Notes: a model not told the origin generated them from the sequence alone. A stretch of DNA of 64,000 bases from CAWDVH01 sp963805705 (GCA_963805705.1 CAWDVH010000001.1:2046001-2110000); one strand, 5' to 3'; counted from the stretch's first letter, positions 44,701-55,161 are shown. Translations and numbers: made by a program.

Positions 44701-44871
44701 GCCTCCTTCCGTCGCTGCGGTCCGCGAATGGAGCACGACCGGGACCGTCCGGCATCCCGAGTGCCGGACAGCCGACCCCTGTCAAGAATCGGTCTGCTGT
44801 CGGCCACCAGGATTGCGCCCTCATCACTGGTGATCGGATCGCCCAGCCGCTCCGATGGCGGCCCGCGCCGA
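44701..44871 (+). repeat. Tail block of the composite repeat
   Basis: GCCTCCTTCCGTCGCTGCGG opens a ~150-bp block repeated at 62575-62710 with about 90% identity by eye. Its last part (CAGCCGCTCCGATGGCGGCC) also appears at 35332 in copy A. No gene is recognised; 44872-45146 holds nothing clear. Confidence 0.8.
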
Positions 44872-45146
44872 ACGCCGACTCTGTGCGGCAAGGTCTGGTC
44901 TGGCCTGCTCTAGCGGAAGCGTTCAGATCATCCGGTTATGTGCATCGTCTGCCGGGAGGCCACGTCGTGAAGTAGCTGAATGCTCCCCGCAGGGATCTGC
45001 CTCTCGAGCAGCGGCCGTATGCCACCTGAATGGCTCGCCAGTCTCCATTGGCCCGGGTCGCGATAAAGCAGAAACGGCCTTAAGGATCATTGGCCGGCCG
45101 CAGCTCGGCGTTCTGTGGTCGCAGCCGGTTCGCCCCGCGCGCAGCG

Positions 45147-46709
45147 CTACGAGCGGCGGAACACGTAGACGTCATCCTCGGAGTAGATCTTCCGGTATCT
45201 GACGCCGCGGTGGCGGTGGTCGACCCACCGCTGCACGTTCCCCGGCTTCGGGTTATAGATGCTCCTGGCGTTGTCGAACACGATGTACTGGGTGGCGGGG
45301 CCGGCGGGATTGCCGGTCCAGAACGTGTCGGCCCTGGCGGCGAGGGGCGCCAGCATGGTTTGGGTCGCCTCAACCGTGGCCCCGTCGGGTACCTTGGCCA
45401 TGGCTGCGTCCTCGGCGCGGACGTGCTGGCTGATCGTGTATGTCTGCGGTTGCCACAGGTGTTTGAGCGGAGCCCAGAAAGCCAGCCCGGCCGCGATAGC
45501 CAGCATGAGCGCCGGGCTGTACCGCACGGTCGCCGCGGCCAGGCTCCGCTGCGGTTGCCCGGCGGTCCCGGGAGCCTCCTGGATCCGGGACAGCGCATCG
45601 ATCGCGGCGATAAAGACAATGGGCATCAGCGGCGCGTTGTAGTGGTAATAAAGGCCCCAGTAGCTGCTGTCGGTGTTGAGGAAGCGCAGGACGATACTGG
45701 GCACGGCCACCAGGACCAGCGGAGAGCGCAGCGCGAGGAACGCAACCGGCAGCAGGACCAGCGCCAGGGTTCCGAGCTTCTGCGGGTAGGAGTGGGCGAG
45801 CTGGGTCAGCAGTGCCGTGACGGAGTTGCCGCCGCCGCCGAGCACGCCGCCTTCGCGCCAGTAGTTGTACTGGTGGTCCGGGTTGAAGAACGGGATGATC
45901 ACTTCGATCGAGACGGCGGACCAGGCGATGCCCCACAGCACGAGGAAGAGCCCGGCCCTGGCCGCCCGGGTATTCCCCGGCCCGCTGGGAGTGCTGTCCC
46001 CGGCGACGTTTCCCCTGGCTGCCCTGGCGCGGGCCCGCCAGGCATTGATCAGGATGACCACGCCGATGGCCGCCACGGTGAAGCCCTGGTCCTCCTTGAC
46101 GAAAACCAGTGGAAGCGCCCAGGCCGTGGCTGCCCGGGTCCTGCCGCGTACCAGGGCGGACAGCGAGCAGGCCAGCAGGGGCACGGCGAAGGCGAGTTCG
46201 TGGAAGTCGAAGTCGATCATCCACTGAAGGCCCCAGGAGAACCCGTACGCCACGGCGATGATCCGGCCCGCGGTGGTGCCCAGCTTGGCGGTGGCGGCGC
46301 GGCTGACCGGGATCACGGAGACCGCTACGAGCAGGGCCTGGGCCAGGAGCAGCGTGACCGGGGTCGGGGCGATCCGGAAGAACGGGGCGATCAGCGCCAC
46401 GATCGGGTGGAAGTGGTCGCCGAGCAGGTTGAATCCGGGGCTCTTGACATCTACGACCGGCGCGCGCAGGTGGGCGTACTGCTTGACGTACTCAGTGAAG
46501 ATGGCCAGGTCCGATGAGCCCGGATAGAGCCGCACATAGTAGGAAATCGAGATCACGCTGTAGGCCGCGAACGCGGCCAGGGCTATCAGCCACGGCACCC
46601 AGTCCGGCCGCCGGGCCGTCCCGGCCGGGCTCATCTGGGGCGGACGGCCGCCAGGGGCGGCCTGGCTGGCGCCGGACGCCGCGTCCGGGGCAGGCTTCCC
46701 CCGCCTCAT
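45147..46709 (-). CDS. DUF2079 integral membrane protein
   Basis: About 520 residues. A disordered Ala/Pro head is followed by around 12 TM segments and an extracytoplasmic tail. 'SSDLAIFTEYVKQYAHLRAP', 'SPGFNLLGDHFHPIVALIAP' and 'DFDFHELAFAVPLLA' are the DUF2079 marks. The acidic and His residues between TM1 and TM2 resemble GT-C glycosyltransferases, so a lipid-linked sugar transferase role is possible. ATG 46709 with AGAGGT upstream is preferred; a frame open to 46880 is unlikely to be coding at its start. Confidence 0.82.
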   Translation of the reverse strand: MRRGKPAPDAASGASQAAPGGRPPQMSPAGTARRPDWVPWLIALAAFAAYSVISISYYVRLYPGSSDLAIFTEYVKQYAHLRAPVVDVKSPGFNLLGDHFHPIVALIAPFFRIAPTPVTLLLAQALLVAVSVIPVSRAATAKLGTTAGRIIAVAYGFSWGLQWMIDFDFHELAFAVPLLACSLSALVRGRTRAATAWALPLVFVKEDQGFTVAAIGVVILINAWRARARAARGNVAGDSTPSGPGNTRAARAGLFLVLWGIAWSAVSIEVIIPFFNPDHQYNYWREGGVLGGGGNSVTALLTQLAHSYPQKLGTLALVLLPVAFLALRSPLVLVAVPSIVLRFLNTDSSYWGLYYHYNAPLMPIVFIAAIDALSRIQEAPGTAGQPQRSLAAATVRYSPALMLAIAAGLAFWAPLKHLWQPQTYTISQHVRAEDAAMAKVPDGATVEATQTMLAPLAARADTFWTGNPAGPATQYIVFDNARSIYNPKPGNVQRWVDHRHRGVRYRKIYSEDDVYVFRRS

Positions 46710-47013
46710 GACCTCTGGCTCGCCGTCCCCCACTGGCCGACCCCCCGATCGCGCGATGTCGGAGCATAACATGCGGCATTGCGCGTCTCGGTGCCCATCC
46801 GATCTTGTATGTGCGGCATCTGCTACGTGCACCATCTGCCATCCCATGCCACGACCTAGCGCCGGAAAGACGGACGACACGAAGGCATGTCCCCCTACGC
46901 TGAGGACACAGCTGAAGCGGGCTTCCCTTCAGATACCGGTTGACGGACACGCAGAATCAGCAGATCTGGGCGGCCAGTGTCTTGATCGTCCTCGAGACGA
47001 TGTCCACCCAGAA
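46710..47013. other. Non-coding gap
   Basis: Upstream region of the DUF2079 gene. No gene or repeat was recognised before repeat R1 begins at 47014. Confidence 0.5.
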
Positions 47014-47330
47014 CGGCGGTTACATGCGCGGGGTGCCAGGCTGGTGCGGCGGGACATCCTGTTATGGCTCTGTTGCGGCGCGGGGCAGCGGCCTGATGCC
47101 ACTGGACGCTCGAGGGCCGTGACCGCGTCGGCGGGCTGCAGGTCCGGCGCCGCGTGATCGGCGGTCTTGCCGGCCGATCTCAGCGTGGCGGGTGGGGTCG
47201 GCCGCGCTGGCGGCTCGCTTCGCGAGACTCCCTGCCGGACCCGGTGCATCACCTCCAGGGCCAGCCAGGCCAGCTGTGTGTCGTCCAGGATGATGATCAT
47301 GCCCTTGAGCAGCCAAAACTGGGTGGAGCT
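47014..47330 (+). repeat. Dispersed repeat R1 copy 2, with linker R2
   Basis: R1 (47014-47191) continues here with 'gtcggccgcgctggcggctc' to 'ccagccaggccagc', as in copy 3. A 57-bp linker, 47274-47330, ends AAAACTGGGTGGAGCT. In copy C at 62349-62405 the same linker runs straight into the tRNA-like block. Here the tRNA-like block is absent and unrelated sequence follows from 47331, so this copy is truncated exactly at the tRNA-like junction. 47331-47565 holds no gene. Confidence 0.85.
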
Positions 47331-47565
47331 GCGCTGTTGCGGTCGGCAGGTTCAGCATTCGATGACCGATGCATAATTGCAGATCTGGCGCATCCTGAAC
47401 GGCACTGTCATGCTCTGGTCAGCATGCCGATCGGCGGCCCGGCGAACGTTCTTCGTCACTCAGCACGCTGTAGATCGACGTATCCCGAGGCCGACCTCGG
47501 ACCGGTCCAATGTTAGCGATCTGCTGGAGTCCAGGTGGCGGGGATGCGATCGCGGCGCCGTACTG

Positions 47566-47904
47566 CTATGAGCCAGGCAGCTCGCGCTTGAGGCGGGCCA
47601 GCTCCTCATCCACGTCGAAGCCGGGGAAGGTAGCGGCGGGCGGGAGCCCGGTGGGCTGCTGCCGGGACGCCTCGATGGAAGGACGGGCGCGGCGCTCCTC
47701 ACGCTGCTGCAGGCGCTGCTGACGGCGCTCCTCGTGGCGCTCGCGGGCGAGCTTGTACTGCTCCCATCCCTTGAACGCGGCGAAGAGCGCGGCGGCGATC
47801 AGCAGGCCGACGCCAATCAGGTACAGAATGTGCGTCAGCGCGGAGATCACGAAGAAGACGATCACGACAGCGACGGCGATCGCGAGTACCTTGAGCCAAC
47901 GCAT
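47566..47904 (-). CDS. Small membrane-anchored coiled-coil protein
   Basis: 112 residues. Two adjacent TM segments (about 5-25 and 28-46) are followed by a highly charged helix 'YKLARERHEERRQQRLQQRE' and a short acidic end 'FDVDEELARLKREL'. ATG 47904 has GAGGAGG eight bases upstream; a longer frame has no support. Similar small proteins occur in actinobacteria without known function; membrane scaffolding is a guess. Confidence 0.75.
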   Translation of the reverse strand: MRWLKVLAIAVAVVIVFFVISALTHILYLIGVGLLIAAALFAAFKGWEQYKLARERHEERRQQRLQQREERRARPSIEASRQQPTGLPPAATFPGFDVDEELARLKRELPGS

Positions 47905-48171
47905 CGGCGGGCGCCTCCTCTCGACCGTCCCAGCCGGGACGGTCGATGCATCTCCTCCGAATTTACCCCTTCCAGGCACTGGCCGATCCTGCGGCGAGAC
48001 GCGCGGCGCCACTGCACCAGGCCGAGCCGCCTGATTCCGGAGTCTCTGTGAGGCACTGTGCGGCCATAGGGCAGCCCAACAATCCGACGCCATCGACCGA
48101 TGGCTCCAGCGCTCAGGTCTCACCGCGCTCTGTGAGGTTGCCCGCTTTGACGGACAGGGTTGATGACTTGG

Positions 48172-48459
48172 TCAGGCTACGTTCTTGATCTCGTTGCGGT
48201 GGCTAGCTTCGAACTCGGCGGGTGTCTGGTAGCCGAGGCTGCTGTGCAGTCTGGTGCCGTTGTACCAGCCGATGTACTCGGTGACGGCGCGGCGGGCTCC
48301 GGCCATGGTGGGCCAGGCCTGCAGGTCGATCAGCTCGCCTTTGATCGAGCCGAAGAAGCTCTCGGCCAGGGCGTTGTCCCAGCACTGGCCGGTGCGGCCG
48401 TGCGATAGCTCGATCTGGCAGTCTGCTGCGAGGGCGGCGAACGCGGCCGAGGTGTACTG
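48172..48459 (-). pseudogene. C-terminal part of the outer IS3 transposase (orfB)
   Basis: Reads 'QYTSAAFAALAADCQIELSH', 'RTGQCWDNALAESFFGSIKG' and 'YIGWYNGTRLHSSLGYQTPA', with the catalytic Glu of 'NALAESF'. This is the end of an IS3 rve-type transposase. It joins in sense and position with the N-terminal part at 51411-52010. Confidence 0.9.
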
Positions 48460-48551
48460 CCCACGTTCAAGGGGTCGTCGCAACACCGGTGCCTTGACAA
48501 GCCAATTGTAGGTACTCGTCGAGAGTGAATCGCGCCGGTGAGTCCGGAGAC

Positions 48552-49474
48552 TTAGTTTGCTGTCTGGCCGGCCTCGGCGAGGGCGGTGTTCTGACTGTAG
48601 TAGGCGGTCTCGAGTTCGGCTGGGGGGATGTCTCCGCAAGCTTCGTAGAGTCGGCGGTGGTTGAACCAGTCGACGTACTCGAGGGTGGCGATCTCGACCT
48701 GCTCGGCGGTGTGCCAGGGCCCTTGGGGCTTGATCAGCTCGGTCTTGAACAAGCCGATCACCGATTCGGCCAGGGCATTGTCGTAGGCGTCGCCGACGGT
48801 CCCGACCGAGGGACTGACGCCTGCGGCGGCGAGCCGCTCGGTGAACGCAACCGAGGTGTATTGCGAGCCCGCATCCGTGTGATGGATCAGCCCGGCCAGG
48901 TCCCCGCGCCCGTCGCGGCGGCGGGTCCACAGGGCCTGCTCCAGCGCGTCCAGGACCAGGACGGTCTTCATCGTGGTGGCAGCGCGCCAGCCCAGGATCC
49001 GCCGCGAGTACGCGTCGATGACGAACGCGACATAGACCATCCCGGCCCAGGTCGGCACGTAGGTGTAATCGGCCACCCAGAGCCGGTCCGGGCGGCCGGG
49101 CTGAACTGACGGCGGACCAGGTCGCCGGGCCGGGCCGCAGCGGGATCCGGCACGGTGGTGCGCACCCGCTTGCCGCGGCGGACACCGCGCAGGCCCAGCT
49201 CGCGCATCAGCCGCGCGACTGTGCACCGGGCCACTTGCGTGCCCTCGCGGTTCAGCACCAGCCAGACTTTCCGGGCTCCGTAGACGCCGTAGTTGTCCTT
49301 ATGCACCCGGCCGATCGCCGTCTTGAGCAGCGCATCGCGGCGCGCCCGGGCGGACGGCGCCCGGCGGACGGCGTCGTAATAGGTTGACGGGGCGATCGGC
49401 CAGCCATGCTCTGACAGCACGCGGCAGATCGGCTCGACCCCGAACCTGTGCTTGTGCTCGCGGATGAATCTCAC
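48552..49474 (-). pseudogene. Inner IS3 transposase orfB, frameshifted
   Basis: The N-terminal frame reads 'HRFGVEPICRVLSEHGWPIA', 'YGVYGARKVWLVLNREG' and 'GDLVRRQFSP'; the other frame continues 'RPDRLWVADYTYVPTWAGMV', 'HHTDAGSQYTSVAF' and 'DNALAESVIGLFKTELI'. The catalytic D, D and E of the rve domain are all present. The shift lies near 49095 in a run of G and C. A one-base error or mutation explains it; it is far from the usual orfA/orfB slippage site. Confidence 0.88.
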
Positions 49475-49800
49475 GAGGACCGCTGCGGGCGGTCGAGCTC
49501 CGCAGCAAAGAAAACCGAGGCCGCCTTCAGGATCTCATTCGCCCGGCGCAGCTCAGCGTTCTCCCGTTTCAGCCGCCGGATCTCCGCGGACTCCTCGCTG
49601 GTCACCCCCGGCCGCTGCCCCGCGTTCACCTCGGCCTGGCGGACCCACTTGCGCAGCGTCTCCGCCGTGCCGATGCCGAGCTTGGCGGCTACCGCCACGA
49701 TCGCCGGCCAGTCCGACGGATAATCCGGCCGCACCTCGGCGACCATCCGGACCGCCCGCTCCCGCAGCTCCGGCGGATAGTTACTCGATCGACGTCCCAT
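49471..49800 (-). CDS. Inner IS3 element orfA (HTH)
   Basis: 109 residues: 'NYPPELRERAVRMVAEVRP', 'AAKLGIGTAETLRKWVRQAE', then a leucine-zipper-like helix 'EIRRLKRENAELRRANEILK'. This is the DNA-binding partner of IS3 OrfB, overlapping it by 4 bases. Confidence 0.9.
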   Translation of the reverse strand: MGRRSSNYPPELRERAVRMVAEVRPDYPSDWPAIVAVAAKLGIGTAETLRKWVRQAEVNAGQRPGVTSEESAEIRRLKRENAELRRANEILKAASVFFAAELDRPQRSS

Positions 49801-49844
49801 GACTCCATCTTCTCCTCAAGAAGCGGAGCCTCCGGACTCACCGG

Positions 49845-50140
49845 AGCGGTTCACCAATGACGTAGTCGTAGTCCTCAGCCAGCATGGTCACGGCCCTTTC
49901 ATCGGGGACAAGCGTCGGTGCCTGGCCTGAACGGCAGTCACTCCTCGTGGCAGCACTGTGAAGGGTCACGCCCAGCAGGGCGGACAAGCTCCTGATCAGG
50001 CCAAGGACGAGTGAGCCAGGCTGGTGCCGGCAGATCAAGGGACAGGTCCAACGAAAGGCACGCCCGCAGGCGGCCAGTATTCTCGAGGGTCGCCTCTCAC
50101 CGCCGTCACCAGCCTGCCCGGTCAGACCAGACCAGGCACC
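49845..50140. other. Unassigned segment between inner IS3 and the broken IS30 gene
   Basis: The IS30 transposase frame ends abruptly at 50141, and the following ~300 bases plus 48460-48538 do not encode its missing C-terminus. A minus-strand frame here contains 'MLAEDYDYVIG', which recalls the first residues of IS110-family transposases ('DYVIGVDTHK'), but the match stops at once. This may be the trace of a further lost insertion. Confidence 0.4.
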
Positions 50141-51361
50141 TCACACACTCACAGTGTTCTCGTTCGTGCCGCGCTGCCAGGGGCTGTGCGGGTCGGCGAA
50201 GTAGATCGCCAGGCCGGTGTCGATGCGCAGCTGAGCGTGCTGGGCCATCTCGGCACCCTGGTCCCAGGTCAGCGACCGGCGCAGCTGCCCGGGCAGCGTG
50301 GTGATCGTCGCGGCGATCGCGTCGCGGACCGCTTCGGCGCCATGCCCGGCCAGCGCGGGGCCGTTCTTGGCCCTGGGGGTAGTGCCGTGGCCGTCCATCG
50401 GAGGCAGGTGCAACAGCAGGGTGAACCTGGTCGTCCGCTCCACCAGAGTGCCGATCGCCGAGCTGTTCAAGCCCACGATGAGATCGCCTTCCCAGTGCCC
50501 CGGCACGGCCCGGTCTGCCGCCTCGGCCGGCCGCTCGCTGATCATGACCTCGGGGCTGACGAACTTCTTGCCCCGGCCCCGCGTGCGGGCGCGGGGGACG
50601 CGCAGCGCCCGCCCGGTGCGCAGGCAAGCCGTCAGCTCGCGCCGCAGCGCCCCCCGGCCCTGGACATACAGCGCCTGGTAGATCGCCTCGTGCGAGACCC
50701 GCATGGTCTCATCATCGGGGAAGTCGATCCGAAGCCGGTTCGCGATCTGCTCCGGACTCCACGACCTGGCCCACCGCCGGTCAGCGCGACGCCCGTGCCG
50801 GCGCCCGATCCAGCGGACGTCAGGGCCGGGCACAGGCTCGCCGTCCGGCCTGGCAATGGCACCGGCCAGACGATCCTGCACGTACTCACGCAGTACCTGG
50901 TTCGCGGCGAGCTTGGCCTCCTTGGGCCGGCTGGCGCGCCGCTCGGCATGCCACTGCGCAGTCGCCGCCCGGTAGGCCACCGAGTGACTGCGGGTCGAGG
51001 CATTGCGGCGCAGCTCGCGCGAGATCGTCGACGCCGAGCGGTCCAGGCGGCGAGCGATCGCGCGTACCCCCAGCTGCTGCGCGCGCAAGATCGCGATCTC
51101 CTCGCGCTCAGCGAACGACAGGTACCGCCCGGACAGCGGGGCCAGCGTGATCGGCGGCATCCCGCCAGCCTGACGAAACCATCGCGAGCCGACAGCCTGC
51201 GACACGCCGGCAACAGCCGCCGCGTCCTCGCTCGAAACACCGCGAGCGATCGCCTCCCAGAACCGCACCCGGTCCATGCGCTGCCCGGCTGACGGCCGGC
51301 CCGGCGACGACATCTGGCCGCGCATCGCCCGAATCGCCTGCTGACACTTCCCAGCACCCAT
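50141..51361 (-). pseudogene. IS30-family transposase, C-terminally truncated
   Basis: About 405 residues. 'RYLSFAEREEIAILRAQQLG' and 'AIARRLDRSASTISRELRRN' form the HTH. The DDE part has 'PGHWEGDLIVG' (first D), 'LTWDQGAEMAQH' (second D) and 'FADPHSPWQRGTNENT' (Glu). Translation stops just after NENT, where intact enzymes have ~60 more residues. ATG 51361 has GGAGGTG upstream. Confidence 0.9.
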
Positions 51362-51410
51362 ACCGCAACACCTCCAGCTCAAGGTGTTGCGACGACCGGC
51401 TGAATCCGCC

Positions 51411-52010
51411 CTGGCAGCCCCTGTCGCTATGAAAGATCACTCCCGGCTGGGGGTCGCGAGCGGCGACCGCGTTGGCCAGCGCATCAGCGACCAGCTCGGT
51501 GCGCAGGTGATCGGCCATCGCGTAGCCGACGACGCGGCGCGAGGCGATGTCGATGACGGTGGCCAGGTACAGCCACCCCTCCCACGTGGAGATGTAGGTG
51601 ATGTCGCCGCACCAGCGAGAGTTCACCCGGGCGGCGTCGGCGGTGAAGTCGCGGCGGATCTTGTCGGCCCGCGCGGCAGCCGCCGGGTCAGCGATCGTGG
51701 TCCTCTTCCACCGCCTGGCAGCCCGGCCGCGCAGGCTGGCCTGGCGCATCAGCCGGGCGACCCGCTTGCGGCCGTGATGGTGGCCGCGGCGGGCCAGCTG
51801 CGCATGCACCCGCGGAGCACCATAACGGCCCCTCGACCCGGCATGGACAGCCCGGATCTCCGCGGTCAGGCCGGCGTCCTGCTGCTCGCGTGCCGACGGC
51901 CCGGACAGGTGCTGGTAAAAGGCGGCACGGGAGACCTTCAGCAGCTCGCACGCCCGCTTGACGTTGCGGCTGCCGGCTTTCTCCGCCTCGATGAACGGGT
52001 ACACGCTCAC
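51411..52010 (-). pseudogene. N-terminal part of the outer IS3 transposase (orfB)
   Basis: Reads 'FIEAEKAGSRNVKRACELLK', 'RYGAPRVHAQLARRGHHHGR', 'RWCGDITYISTWEGWLYLAT', up to 'VIFHSDRGCQ', where the IS30-type element is inserted. First and second catalytic Asp are present; the Glu lies in the other half at 48172-48459. Confidence 0.9.
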
Positions 52011-52318
52011 CGGGTCTCGCCCGCGAAGAAAGCCGTGGCACGCTTCAGGATCTCCACATCCTCCCGCAGCCTGCGGTTCTCCCGCCGCAACTGCGCCAGC
52101 TCCTGCTTCCCGGTGCTCGTCAGCCCGCCGTCCTGGCGGGTCCCGGCGTCACGCTGGTCCTGCTTCACCCATTCCCGCACCGCGGTCTCGGTCAGGTCGA
52201 AATCCTTCGCGACCTGACCCACCGACCGGTCGCCCTGCTGGCATAGCTCAACGATCTCGGCCTTGAACTCCGGGGTAAACGAACGGCGGCGCCGGGGCTT
52301 CTTCCCCATGCTCTCCAT
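52007..52318 (-). CDS. Outer IS3 element orfA (HTH)
   Basis: 103 residues: 'RRRSFTPEFKAEIVELCQQG', 'VGQVAKDFDLTETAVREWVK', then a zipper helix 'LAQLRRENRRLREDVEILKR'. The gene is intact and overlaps orfB by 4 bases, as usual in IS3 elements that make a fused transposase by frameshifting. Confidence 0.92.
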   Translation of the reverse strand: MESMGKKPRRRRSFTPEFKAEIVELCQQGDRSVGQVAKDFDLTETAVREWVKQDQRDAGTRQDGGLTSTGKQELAQLRRENRRLREDVEILKRATAFFAGETR

Positions 52319-52376
52319 GACCGGACATCCTTCCGGGGGCGAACCCCTGATGGTGGATGTCCGTCAAAGCGGGTCA

Positions 52377-54321
52377 GGCTCACTCGGTGAGTGCCCCGGC
52401 CGGGCAGACCACCCGCGAGGCGCTGGTGGAGTTCTTGCGCAACAAAGAGCTGCTGCTGCTGCTCGATAACTGTGAACATCTGCTGGCCGGAGCGGCGGCG
52501 CTGGCCGGGGTGCTGCAGCGGTCGTGCGGGCGGCTGGTGATCCTGACGACCAGCCGGGAGGGCTTGGGGATCGACGGGGAGCGGCTGGTTCCGGTCCCGC
52601 CGCTGGTGCTGCCCGGTGCCGGCGCCGACATGGACTCGATCATCGACGCCGAGGCGGTGCGGCTGTTCACCGACCGCGCGGCCGCGGTCAAGCCCGGCTT
52701 CGCGGTGACCGCGGAGAATGCGGCGGCGGTCGCCGCGGTGTCCCGGCGGCTGGACGGGATAGCGCTGGCGATCGAGCTGGCCGCGGCGCGGGTGCCGGCG
52801 ATGACCCCGGCCGAGCTGGCCCGGCGGCTGGACCGGCGGTTCGCGGTGCTGGCCGGCGGCCGGCGCGGCGCGGTGGAACGACACCAGACGCTGCGTGCCG
52901 CGATCGACTGGTCCTTCGACCTGCTCACCGGGGCCGAACAGGCTCTGCTGGGTCGGCTGACGGTGTTCGCCGGCGGCTGCACCCTGGAGGCCGCCGAGGC
53001 GGTCTGCGGCGGGGGCCGCATCGATCCGGGCGCGGTGTTCGGGCTGCTGGCCAGCCTGGTGGCGCAGTCGCTGGTGGTGGCCGAGCAAAACGGGCTCCAG
53101 ACCCGCTACCGGCTGCTGCAGACGATCCGTCAGTACGGCGAGGAACGCCTCGATGGGGTCGGCGAGACCCAACGGTGGCGGGCCCGCCACGCCGGCTACT
53201 ACGCGGACTTCCTCCGTCAGGTCCGCGACCATGGCCGCGACCCTGGGGACGGCGCGTTCTGGGCCGTGCGGCTCGGCGCCGAGGGGGACAACCTGCTCGC
53301 CGCGTGGTCGTGGGTGACCGGCACCGGCGACGTCGACACCGCGTTCTCGATCCTGGCCGGCTTCGCGCCCTGCGAGATCTGGACGAGCTACCCGTTGCTG
53401 CTCCCCGGCAACGCGGCACTCGAGCTGCCCGGCGCCACGGAGCACCCCGGCTACCCGCTCGCCCTCGCCGTCAGCGCCATGTTCGCCTCGAATCGCGCGG
53501 ACGTGACCGGCGCCGAGGAGCTCTGCCGCCAGGCCGCCGGGGCCAGCGCAAGCCGGGGCACCCCGGACTGGCGGGTCGCGGTGACCGTCTGCGCCACCCG
53601 GTCGAACATCGCGTCAGCTACCGGCGCGTTCAGCGACGCCGCCCGCCTCGCCGAGCAAGCCGCCGGCATCGCCCGAGCCGGGGGCGACCTCGCCGACGCC
53701 TCCGTCGAGCTCACCATCGCCGCGATCGATCACCGGCTCGCCGGTGACGCGCCCGCAGCGGTCCCGCTGGCCAGCCAGGCACTCGCGCTGGCCCGCCAGG
53801 CCGGAGCCCCGGCCCTCATCGCGACCAGCCTGCTCGCCGTGGCCACGACGGTCGCCGAGGCCGACCCCGGCCAGGCCCGCGCCTACCTGCGCGAAAGCCG
53901 CGAGCTCAGCACGGCACTCGGCTACCAAAACTCCCTCGACCTCGTCAGGGAGACCGGAATCGCGTTGCAGGTCGGCGACCGGACCGCCGTGCTCGAGCTT
54001 GGCCGCCGCGCCATCCGCGCCCTGCAGCGAGACGGTGACCGCCGCCGGGTGGGCAGCATCCTGCACCTGATCGCGGGCGCGCTCGCCGACGCCCGGCCGG
54101 CTGCTGCCGCGGTCATCCAAGGCGCCGCCGACGCCCACGTGGCTACGACGGCAAGGCTTGCCCAGTCGATCAGCTCGGCCGCATCCGCAGCCCTGGGCGA
54201 TGAGCGCACCCGGGAGCTCCGCGCCCGCGGCGCGGACATGGACTGGGACCAGGCCATCGCTTACACCCTCACCCAGGCCACCCAGGCCCTCGACGAACCC
54301 GGACCCGAGACGCAGCCATGA
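52377..54321 (+). pseudogene. AAA (NB-ARC-like)/TPR regulator truncated by an IS3 insertion
   Basis: The remaining ~648 residues start at the Walker B region ('LLLLLDNCEHLLAGAAALAG'), then 'VILTTSREGLGIDGERLVPV', 'SRRLDGIALAIELAAARVPA', a winged-helix part 'RYRLLQTIRQYGEERLDGVG' and helical TPR-like repeats to the end. P-loop and everything before it are missing, because the outer IS3 element ends at 52376. The left flank of the element does not carry the missing half, so a deletion accompanied the insertion. It resembles the intact protein encoded at 58046-60835. Confidence 0.87.
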
Positions 54322-54371
54322 GCCAGCTGCCACGGACACGGTTACGGTCACTGACCAACATCGGGCTCGCT

Positions 54372-54495
54372 CGTCATGTGCATGTCGGTATACAGCAGCC
54401 CGCCCGCGGCCAGCGCACCAAGGTCCGGCGTCGCGATCGGGCTGCCGTACCAGCCCAGCTGACTGTACCTGTGCGTGCCGAGAAGCCCGTCCAGG
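54372..54495 (-). pseudogene. Small remnant of an arylsulfatase-type gene
   Basis: A minus-strand segment reads 'GWYGSPIATPDLGALAAGGL' and then 'LYTDMHMT'. This matches the N-terminal region of type I sulfatases ('G.PI.TP..D.LA..G..YT..H'), just before the modified Cys motif, which is lost. No other part is present. Confidence 0.55.
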
Positions 54496-54641
54496 GCTCT
54501 GGCCAGCAAAGTTGCCATCCCGGCCGTTTGACCGTGATGATCACCGGTCATGTGCCTGCGGTTCGTCTTCCTCTTGATCACGCGGGTCGTGGCATGGCTG
54601 CGGCTATCACGGCGTGAGAGGCGTGGCGGATCACGGAGATC

Positions 54642-54785
54642 TTGATCTTGCGCCACCAGCTCGCTCTGCTTCAGCGGCAGCAGCCGTGCCGCCCGAAACT
54701 TAACTGGGCGGATCGGGCACTGCTCGCGATCCTGCTCGGCGTGATCCCGAAAGCGCGGCGCCACGGACTGCGGCTGCTGTGGCTC
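54642..54785 (+). pseudogene. Fragment of an integrase-core transposase
   Basis: Reads 'ILRHQLALLQRQQPCRPKLN', 'WADRALLAILLGVIPKARRH' and 'GLRLL', the N-terminal segment common to actinobacterial integrase-like transposases ('EILILRHQLAVLQRQ'). The catalytic core is absent. The rest of 54322-55161 shows no gene. Confidence 0.7.
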
Positions 54786-55161
54786 GGAACTGGGCGCGGC
54801 CGTAACCTCGCCCACGCGCATATCTGCCAGTTCGGTACGGCGTGCAAGGGCAGAACGGCCTCACGCTGGTCATCGCCGGACGATAAGGCGGCTATGACAT
54901 GCGCCCTGAACCGGCGGCCGCCGCGGCATCTGCGGTGTATGGCCCGAGGCGTAGATGCCAGATCGTTCAGCCGGTGGCGTGCGTGCTCGGGCATGTCCTG
55001 CCACCGGTACCGCCCACACCGGCTGCAATAACTGACCCGGCCATGGGCGGCCCGGTGACGGCCTGGAAGACGGTTTCCGCGTGCGGCCCTGGGCACGGTG
55101 CAGCCTGGGCGTCATGATAATGGCGTGCCAGGCGGGATCCGGTGTGAGAGATTATGTCGGC

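Larger units (their letters stand above)
48539..49840 (-). mobile_element. Second IS3-family element (inner), nested in the IS30-type element
   Basis: 1302 bp with TGAGTCCGGA ends (48539-48548 and complement 49831-49840) and a 4-bp target duplication CCGG (48535-48538 and 49841-49844). It encodes orfA and a frameshifted orfB. Intact ends and duplication suggest it inserted recently. Confidence 0.9.
48460..51410 (-). mobile_element. IS30-type element inserted in the outer IS3 orfB
   Basis: The inverted ends share GGTCGTCGCAACACC (48473-48487 and complement at 51382-51396). A CTG target duplication borders the insertion (48457-48459 and 51411-51413). Inside the right end is a hairpin CGCAACACCT / AGGTGTTGCG (51364-51391). 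The element has lost the 3' end of its transposase gene and carries a second IS3 element inside it. Confidence 0.75.
48139..52376 (-). mobile_element. IS3-family element (outer), interrupted by an IS30-type insertion
   Basis: The ends carry inverted repeats: CCCGCTTTGACGGACA at 48141-48156 and its complement at 52359-52374. The element encodes orfA (52007-52318) and orfB, whose two halves (51411-52010 and 48172-48459) lie on either side of a ~2.95-kb insertion. Without the insertion the element would be about 1.3 kb, normal for IS3. Its right end cuts into the AAA/TPR regulator gene. Confidence 0.85.

Noticed and set aside
52357..52376. Start of the truncated AAA/TPR gene inside the IS3 end
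   Set aside because: The first codons of that frame are the IS3 terminal repeat; homology begins only after 52376, so no genuine start exists.
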